Assembly (NCBI GenBank): GCA_945643635.1
Contig: CALZFC010000248.1
Location: 7,491,501 to 7,555,500, forward strand
Origin: Allodiplogaster sudhausi
Taxonomy: Eukaryota > Nematoda > Chromadorea > Rhabditida > Diplogasteridae
Direction: 5' to 3'
DNA length: 64,000 nt
Shown: piece after piece, positions 39,717-48,700 of the stretch
How positions within the stretch are numbered: the stretch's first letter is position 1
How the letters are laid out: the number at the start of each line of letters is the position of its first letter
Position numbers and translations under genes: made by a program
The notes under the pieces: generated by a model
What the model saw: only the letters and a program-made list of their open reading frames with translations
Told to the model about the DNA's origin: nothing
The model's database searches: none

Positions 39717-42700
39717 TTATGCCCACCGTATCAAGGAGGGCACAACTACAAAACTCATGATGATAACGAGGAAGATCATGGCCGGCAGCCATTGTCGTAT
39801 GATGCTGCCCCATCTAAACAAAGGCAAAACAAGGATAAGAAAAAAACACAAACTTTTGATATCGTACGCCTGGCAGTGTTAAAAAGTAACCGTGTATTAA
39901 AAAAAAACCCAATCAGATTGAGCCTTACCAGAACCAAACCCCACTACAAATTCTGATGTCCAAATTCTCATTTACTATTGAAAACTCAATACCCCCATCC
40001 GGTTTTCACCAGCAGTCGACGGGGGCATGTATTCCATGATGCTTGAATACCTCGCTACTTTCTTTTTTTTCTTCCCCACAATTAATAATGCGTTCAACAA
40101 AAAAATCTCTAAATATTGTCGCATATTTATTTTCTGGATTACTTACTGTACTACTCTTTACCGTACCCAAATCTGAATACATTCTACCGTAACCAAATGT
40201 GGATAACAACAAAGCTGGCTACCCTAGCGCGCGTCCCTTGAAGAGGATGGCTGTGGCCAGGTTGACCATGTTCCAGTTCTCTCTTCCGTCGTACTTCATC
40301 TCATTCAGTGCGAGTGCAACGTGCGAGTGGCAGTTGTCGCAGAAGATGTTGTGCTGAAATAGACAATTGAAAAAAAAGAGAAAATTTGAAAACTGTTTCC
40401 ATATTCAATATAACCCTTTTCACATTATAAAAAAACACTTTGTTTTAGCTTCAGCTTTACAGAAGGAGCATCGAAGACTGTTCTCACTTTTAATTCTTTA
40501 TTTTCTACTAGTTTCTAACTTATTTCGCACCGTCTGTAAGATTACTGCAGAAAAAGGCAAGAATAACAACATTACACTCCTCAACGCGCATCAAAAAGGT
40601 ATTTGCATAATAAATAAATAAATTTAAAATATTATAAGCAGTCTAAACATGGGCATAAAGGTTCCCGTGATATTGAGCGCAACCACAGAGGATAAGCGAT
40701 ACTTTCTTTGCAAGTTCACAAATTATCAAGTAATTCGGTGCACAAGTCCGAAGAGTGCAGACAAACTAGAGCAAACGCTAAAGGAGCAACGTTGCGAATA
40801 TGATGAGTTTGATAAAATGATTGTCATAATAAAAATTTTGTGACGAAATCATATGCGAACCTTTGTACAACTTGACTACGCACACCGCATATCCACTCTG
40901 GCCGAGTTCGCTTCTACAGTATTCCCCTTGTATAACTTATCACGTGGCCCACCTCGCCTCCACAGTACTCCCGTTGTATACCGTACCATGTGTCCCTTGT
41001 ACTCGTCGGAGGCGGAGCGAATAGCTCTGTCGAACACTTCATCGCCCCCTTCGACCTTCTCGGGACTCAGTTGCCAAACACGTGTAGGCCAGCCAAAGCC
41101 CATGTCGTTCTCCTGAATTGTGTTTAATTTTAATTTTATTTTTAATAGCTACAATCAATATGTACTAAAATATTGTCAAATAAAAGCTAACATTCAAACC
41201 AATTAGTCCTTTATATTTCTGACACTGAACATCCGCTTACAATACCAGTAAAAAAAATCCCCGAAGAGTTACAAGCACAAGGTAGTTGGTGTGGGAGCAC
41301 AGGCCAAATACCACTTGACAAGATTCACGGTAGCTCAAACTTAAGCTCCTCGCACTAAACTTAAGTTCTGAACACCTGAACCTAAGTCCTAAAGAAACAA
41401 ACAAGTTATGTCTTAAACTCCAAAACTTGTCCTAAAACCATCGACCTAAAGTCAAGAAACTCACTAAACTCCAACACTTAAGACACTAATTATATTCTAA
41501 AAAAAAAAAACAGAAAACTTCTAAAAACAAAAAAAAAACTTAAGACAATAGGCAAACTCCTAAGCTTAAAAAAAACATTAAACTCTTAAAAACTTACTTA
41601 AAAAATAGCTTAAAAAAAACATTAAACTCTTAAAAAACTAAATTCCTAAACTGAAGAGACGTACGCTAACGTAGTAGCTGCCGGCGAAGTCGCGGATGAC
41701 GCCCTTGCTCGTGGCGATGCCCATGTGGCCGACGAATGGGAAGAGCCACCTCAAGAATGAAAAAGAGGTTCAACGTAACTCTTAACATATCTGGACTAAA
41801 GCAAATTGTACACTTAGTTAATGCAGTTTTGGAAATGAGAAAAAAGAGGACCAAACTTCCATTTTTTTTTTTAACGAATTTAAGCTTTTTTAAGGCATAC
41901 GAGCTTACATATACACATTTTTTCAGAATCTACAAGAATAAATCAGTATTACAGAAAAAATCACGAAAAATTGGCGAGATTTAATGCTGAAATTAGCGTT
42001 AAATATAAAATAAAACAAGGCTAAAGTAATTATTTTCTTTAATGTTAAGGTAATCCTTCTTCGTTTAAGGTATGTTTGGCGCAATACTTGTGTAAGAAGC
42101 CAGGCCGCCTAAAGCCTGACTCCTCATCTAGATCTAATAATGTGTAATGACCGACCTGTTAATATGCCTCCTGGCTTGCGGTCGGTGCTCGAACCAGCCG
42201 TCCTGCAGTCGTGCAGAGCCCCTCTCTGGCGCGCCCTCTCCCGAGGGGGCGGAGCGTAGAGAGGGAGAGAGAGTGTGCGGCCGTTAGGCGGCCGAGAGAG
42301 TGTATGTGGGTGCGCGGGTTTCAACATGCCCCCTTTCGGAAGCTTGTCGATCCCCTGGTCGACGGTCGAAACGACGCGACTTTGCGTTTCGGTAACTCCG
42401 TGACTGATGTTGTGGTTAAATATGCGGTTATGGTGTGGGGAGTATATGCTTATGTACATGAGAGATCGGCCGAGCAGTTTGGATGGTGTTAGGTTTTTTT
42501 TTTTCGCTCAGCTCGGCTCTTTCGTCTGCCTTAGTCACGTCTGTAGCGCGCAGGCGGCTGCCTGTGGCGCGTCGATCTTCGGACTGGATGTCCGTCTGTC
42601 GTTGTCGGCATCTCGCGTGGAGTGCTCGATTTCTTGGTCTTCGGAGCTCGTGTTCTTGCAGTGCTCGACGAAGCATTATATTCTGGTTCGGCTTCCTCTG

Positions 42701-45700
42701 GCTCTTCTTCGCTTTCCTTCTCGCTCTCTTGGAGGCACTCTGGATTCTTGTTCTTCTTCTTGGGCTCGTAGGTGCGCACATTATTCTTGTGGTGAAACTC
42801 GATCCTTCCGTCTTCTCCTCGGATCGAGATTCGCGGTCCTTGGACGTCGAGCACTTCGAAGGGCCCGTGAAGTCTCGGCGCCAGCTTGTTCTTTGGCGGT
42901 TGCCGCTTCACCAGGACACGATCACCGGTCATGACCTGGCGTTTCGCCACATTGTGCTGCTGCTGATAGAGACGCTCTTGTTCTAGCTCGGCTACATTGA
43001 GCTTCTCTTTGACCAGCTTCCAGACACTCTGCATGTTTGCCTTGAGCTTGTCTGTGTACGAGGGCTCCATGAAGAACTGGCAGTTCCAGGGATCGTTGCC
43101 ATTATCTTCCGGAATTCTTGGTGTTCTGCCGAAGAGTGCTTCGAATGGTGATGTACCGATTGAACGGTTTGGAAGCGAGTTTATTGCGAAGATGACGAGC
43201 GCGAGGTGGATGTCCCAGTCGTCCTGCGTCTAGTTCACGTGGCTCGCCAGGATTTCTTCGATCTGACGATTGAGACGCTCTACCAACCCATTGGTGGCAT
43301 GGTGATACGGGGTCGATGTTGCATGGTCTATCTTCATGGTTCCGAGGAATTCTTGGAATTCGCCGGCGAGGAAGTTCGACCCCCGGTCGGTGACTATCAT
43401 CTTCGGCGCTCCGTGCTTGCCGATCACTTCTTCCATGAAGGCGCGTTCGACGGAGGTAGCGCGCTGGTCCTTGAGTGGGACGGCGATGGCGAACCTGGTC
43501 AGCGCGTCACGCATGGAGAGGATGTATCGGTTGCCGTCGATTGTCTGGGGCAGGGGACCCAGAATGTCGACGTGGAGACGCTCGAAGGGGAGACTGGGCT
43601 CCGGGAAGGTGCCAAGAGGCTCCTTCGTCTCTTCGTGGGAGAACGTCTTTCTCTTCCTGCACTTCAGGCAGAGAGTGACTGCTTCTTCCACGTCCTTCTT
43701 CATTTCCGGCCAGTTGTATCTGCGCTGGATGCACGCGAGGGTGCGGTCGATGCCAGCGTGAGATGCTAGCATCGGGGATGAGTGGAAGTGTTCGACGATT
43801 TGCTTGACAATGGTCTCGTCGCGTGGAAGCATGACGATGTGAGGACTCAGTGAGTTCTTCGGCTTGCGGCAGAGCATTCCGTCGTGGAGCTCGTACCGTG
43901 CCTTGGTCTTCGCTCTGTTTGCTGACAGTGTTTTATTCTTGAGATCCTCGACAGCTTCCCTCATCCAGCTGGTCTTGCTCTGCAGTTCCAAGATTGTGTC
44001 CTTGGCGAGCATGTTGACGGGGACGTCAATCTCGTTGGCAGAGAGTGGCAGAGTTCTCTTGGTTGTCGTCTTGATGGTCTTCGGCTCCTTGGTTTCGTCC
44101 GGGGTGTACCGCGATAGTGCGTCTGCGATGTTATTCTCCCTCCCCGGCCGATATTTGATGGTCATATTATATTCCATCAGACACATCTGGTATCGCGCCA
44201 GGCGACCTTCGAGATCCTTCCTCTTGTGAAGGGCTTCGAGAGGCCTATGATCGACGATTGCTTGGCAGGGCACTCCAAGAATGTACGTTCTAAATTTCTT
44301 GGTTGCGAAGACGAGCGCGAGAGCTTCTGCCTCGATGGGAGGGTAGTTTCTCTCGGCTCCGATTAGCTTCCTGCTGGCGTACGCGATTGGCCTTGGCGGA
44401 TCTGTGTCCCTGGCGCTCTGAAGTAGAGCTGCTCCGATGGCACTAGACGAAGCGTCGCTCTCGATGATGAACGGGCGACCAGGAAGTGGAGCTGCCATCA
44501 CGGGTGATGTTGAGATGGAGTTCTTGAGTTGCTGGAACGAGCGTTCGTGTTCATCAGTCCAACAGAAGTCTTCATCCTTCTTAGTAAGCTCGTGAAGTGG
44601 GGCGGCGATCTGTGCGAAGTTCTTGATGAATCGGCGCAGGTAGCTGCACATGCCGATGAATGAGCGGATGGCAGTGATGGTAGTGGGCCTGGGGAAGTCG
44701 TTGATGGCCTGCACTTTCTGCTTGTCCGTCTTGATCGCGCCATTGGAGATGGTGATTCCCAAGAAGGTGACTTCTTGCTTGGCGAATTCGCACTTTGAGA
44801 GCTTGGCCTTGAAACCGAAGTTGTGAAGTGCTTGCAGGAGTTCTGCCAGATCTTGGAAATGCTGTTCCATGCTGTCGCTTACGACAAGCAGGTCGTCGAG
44901 GTAGACAAACAGTCGAGCCTTCACTCGCTGTTTGATGTGCTGGACTGCTCTTTGGAAGGACGATGGTGCTCCGCAGAGACCCATGGGCATTCGTCTGAAT
45001 TGGTAAATGCCAGAGTCCGTCGCGAAGGCGGTGAGATGTCTGTCCTTCTTTCTGAGAGGGAGTTGGAAGAATCCAGCTTGGAGATCCATCTTGGTGAAGT
45101 AGACTGAGTTGGCAGCCAGGTCGACGACATCTTGGATGTTTGGAATGAGATAGAATTCCTTCAATGTTGCTGAGTTCAGCATTCTGTAGTCGACGGTGAA
45201 TCTCCAAGTGCTATCTTTCTTCTTGACGAGAACGACTGGGCTCACGAATGCCGAGTCGCTTGGCTCGATGACTCCTTCGTTGAGCAGATCTCTTACTTGC
45301 TTCTCTATTTCTTCCTTCTTCGACAGTGGGATGCGCTGAGTGCGTGGTCGGAGCGGTGGCTTGCTTTTGTCAAGCTCGATCTTGTGCTCGATCGGACCGT
45401 TGAAGCAACCCAGCTTATTGTCCCAGCTGTAGAAGGAATTCCGATGTTCAAGGATGATGCCGTGGAGTCTCTTGGCATGTTCACTTGGCAGAGTTGCAGT
45501 TGCCTTCTCGACTTGTCGCAGAAATTCTTCTTTCTCGGGAAAGCTTGGTAGGTCAGACTCCCAGTCAGCTTCTGGGCTCGCTTCGTCGTTTCTTTGGCCT
45601 TCCTGGGCGATAGCAAAGATGTCTCCGACTGGAGTTTCTTCGTGGACGACCATTGGCACTGCATTGTGGTTGTGCACAGTGACGAAGGTTGTTGTCTGAC

Positions 45701-48700
45701 CGGGAAGTGGATTGAAGATAAAGTTCTCAAAGCTCCACTCCGTCCGTTGGAATGGTGAGATTAAGAATTTCTGGTTGTCGTTGTGGTTGTCGAGAGTCAT
45801 TGCAATCTTCACCTTGCCTTTGCTGTTCGCTTGGATGTGCGATCTCGAGGTGGTTTTGACTTGTCCGATGTGGATCTTCTCTTCGTTGTAGCCATCACGC
45901 TTTACCAGTGGGATGATGACGCCTCCCAGGTGAAGTTCGTGTTTGTCTGGACGAAGGAGAGCTGGTCTTTCGCGTTCATCAAGGGCTCGCATCGTGTCCA
46001 GTCTGATCAGGGCTGCGGCTGGGCAGTCCTTGTCAGCGGCCACTTGGAATGTTTGCTTGAGATGTTCGTTGCCAATTCGGAGGTTCAGGTCGACTTCGGC
46101 TATGAAGTGAATCGGGGTGCCGTTTGCGGCGAAAGCCCTAGTGCTCGTTGGTCGGAATGAGCCTCCTTTGTCGATCTTTTTGGCGAACGTCAATCTGATG
46201 ATGGAGATAGTGGCACCAGAGTCCCACAACGCCGTGACTCTGCGATCTTCGATTGAGATGGGAACATACGGAAGGTTGGCCGAACCTTCGTTGATGTTCG
46301 CGATAAAGCGGAAGATTTGCGCATTTTCCGGCAGAGATTGGTATCTGATGTTGTTGTGGAGACGTGTGCTATCTACTGGTGGCGCTGATGGAGCTGTCCT
46401 CTTGGTGGTGGCGGGTTCTGACGTGGTACTGTTGGCTACAGTGGTGCTGTTGATGTTCATCAGAGGAAGTCCGGTTACTGCTGTGGTCATGGAACGGAAG
46501 ATGTAAAATTTGGCTAGGAATCCGATGATGACGACGAGAATCACTACGCCTAGTGCTATTCCAACGATGACGACGACCTTCGTTGTGAAGAAGGATGTGA
46601 TGCCTGAGATGCCGTCTCGGACTGCAGCAGATGAATTCTCCAGGCCTTCCTTGATGAGTTCAGCGTTAGACATGGCGGCTGGTGGCCCTCTGCTTGCGTC
46701 ACGCCCGACGATGATCGGATTTGCTGGCGTCTTATTGCAGAGAGGCTTGCGCCGTAGCTGACTGCTAGCATCAAAGGGAAACTGCTAGTCTTCACGTTCT
46801 GGTAAAAGTCTCCGGCGACCATGTCGAGATGTCGTACTTCTGGTGGGTCAGGAAGACCAGGGCCGGGCAAGGATGTGACATTCCTTCTGCCGAATGTGTC
46901 AACGAATGTTCCGTTTTCATTCAGTCACACCTCTTCCACAGCGTTCCGGCAGTCGATTACAGTATGGACTGTCATCAGATCTTGAGTGCCAGGAACAATG
47001 AAGAGGGTGTCGTTCTTGTTCGTGATGACGGGAACTTGTCCGTAGCACACGCCCTTGATCTCCTTGCTCTTTTATCTGCACAGAGTCGCACTTGGTGATC
47101 TTGATGATGTTGTGTCCGACGAATTGAGCGGCAACGTCTTCTCGTCCGAGGATGGTTCTGATGCCGACGGTGGCGTCAATGCGAGTGAGAGCGTTCCAGA
47201 TTGAGATTTGTCGGTTCTGAATCTCACAGATCGTCTGAAATGCCGTGTTGAAGAGCTGTTTTGATTCTTCACGGATTATCTCGCTCGCATAGTTGATCTT
47301 CTGGTTGATGTTCATGTCCGTTAGCCTTCTTCTCATGTTTTCTTCACCATCGTAGAAAGCTTTCAGCAGTTGAATGTGGCTTTCTGTGCCAATGCTACCT
47401 TCTTCGGCTCCTCGGGAAGTTCGAGTGCGATTCAGTTGCGCGATGGGCCTCGGCCTTGCTCTTTCGTCGGAAAATGGAGGTGGAGTAGTCGTCGATGTGG
47501 TGGGTCTTCGGTATGCCAGATCTTCGAGTTCTCTGTCAGATGGTCTTGCCGTAGTCGTTGGAGAAAACGTGTGCTCAGAGAATCGTGTTCTTGCGATTTC
47601 TTGCGACATGTTGTAGATCTGAGAGAAGTGGGGAAAGGTGAGGACGGCGCCTCCAGTTGTCAGATGTGGAGGGGTGGTGAAGCAAGGATAGAGATGGTCA
47701 GCAAGCTTCTCGTTAGAGAACGTGAATGCGCTTTGAGTGCTTTCCATTACTACCTGCTTATCACTGACAAGTGCGTTAGCACTCATTGCCTTCATGAAGG
47801 AACAACGACTATGCGCTAGCTCTTGTCTCTCCCAGATCATCGTGCTCTTGTCGTTCGTGCATGAGAGCTCGTCCACACGACATCCGTTCTTGTTGGTCAT
47901 CAGAGAACTGATTATGGTTTCGTCTTCGCCGATGGTTCCACCGACTCCTTTCTCCAGGATGAATTGCTCTTGCGTTTCGCAGGCGATACCAGGAGCGATG
48001 TGGCGAGATGGATAGTTGTCCACCCTTTCCGTGAGCCAGATGTTCGGAGCAGTGCTGTTGGAGAGCAAAGGCTTGTTATTCCATTGCTTGTTCTCAGCTG
48101 CTTTCCGACAATCTTCAGCTGTGGGTGGTTGGTGGTGGCTCGTTGCTTGTGTTGATGACCAGTCAGTTGCAATCCACAGAAAGTAGTTGGCGCACTGCAC
48201 GTATTTCTCAATAGTGCAAAGATACGCGGTGAATTCTCGGTAGGTTTCGTTTCGGACGAAGACGTTGGTGAGGATGGGAACTACTGCACTCGGATTGTTC
48301 GGCGTGCAGTCTCTGATTGCGGGAGGGGTGATGAGGACACCGCCTGCATCGGGACGACAGATCTGCAGTCCGGACGCGGCTTGGATAACTGTGACGACGA
48401 TGGCCATGAAGAAATAGGCTGCAGCGCGTCCGCCGCCTCCTCTTCCTCTGTAGCCACCTCTGTCTCCTCTGGTGCCTCGGCCTCCTCTGGCTCCCCTTCC
48501 TCTGCGATTTCGTCTGTCTGCGTTGAAGTTGTTGCCGTAGTTGTGGTTGTAGCCGTTGTAGCCGAATCCATTGTTGCTGTAGTTGTTGTTGCCATAGTTG
48601 GTGTTGCCGTAGCCGTTGCGAGAGTAGTTACCACGGAATGGGCTCCTCGGGCGACCGCGGAATCCGCGGGGTGAGGTGCTTCGATGACGAGAGGAGCTTC

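Larger units (their letters stand above)
31403..41408 (-). repeat. Right arm of the ~10-kb inverted duplication
   Basis: The 10,006-base arm is the reverse complement of the left arm, starting GTAGTCTA at 31,403 and ending CAAGTTAT at 41,408. It lacks the ~728-base block around U2A' exons 4-5 and has six instead of five minisatellite copies. At its outer edge it stays colinear with the TMEM222 gene (exon 2 at 41,665-41,749, exon 1 beyond the retrotransposon), so this side looks like the original TMEM222 locus. Nested GA/CT tracts lie at about 31,975-32,470, 32,785-32,970, 34,440-34,560 and 34,725-35,325. Confidence 0.95.

Noticed and set aside
40649..40843. 64-codon plus-strand frame MGIKVPVILSATTEDKRY, also in the left arm
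   Set aside because: Lies in TMEM222 intron 3 on the opposite strand, is AT-rich, and has no recognised family. It is present in both arms simply because the arms are copies. A real nested gene is not excluded but not supported.
20372..41408. The palindrome as two inverted copies of one transposon
   Set aside because: The arms carry ordinary multi-exon genes colinear with outside exons (TMEM222) and have no transposon-type ends or target duplication, so a segmental inverted duplication, or an assembly join of haplotypes, fits better.
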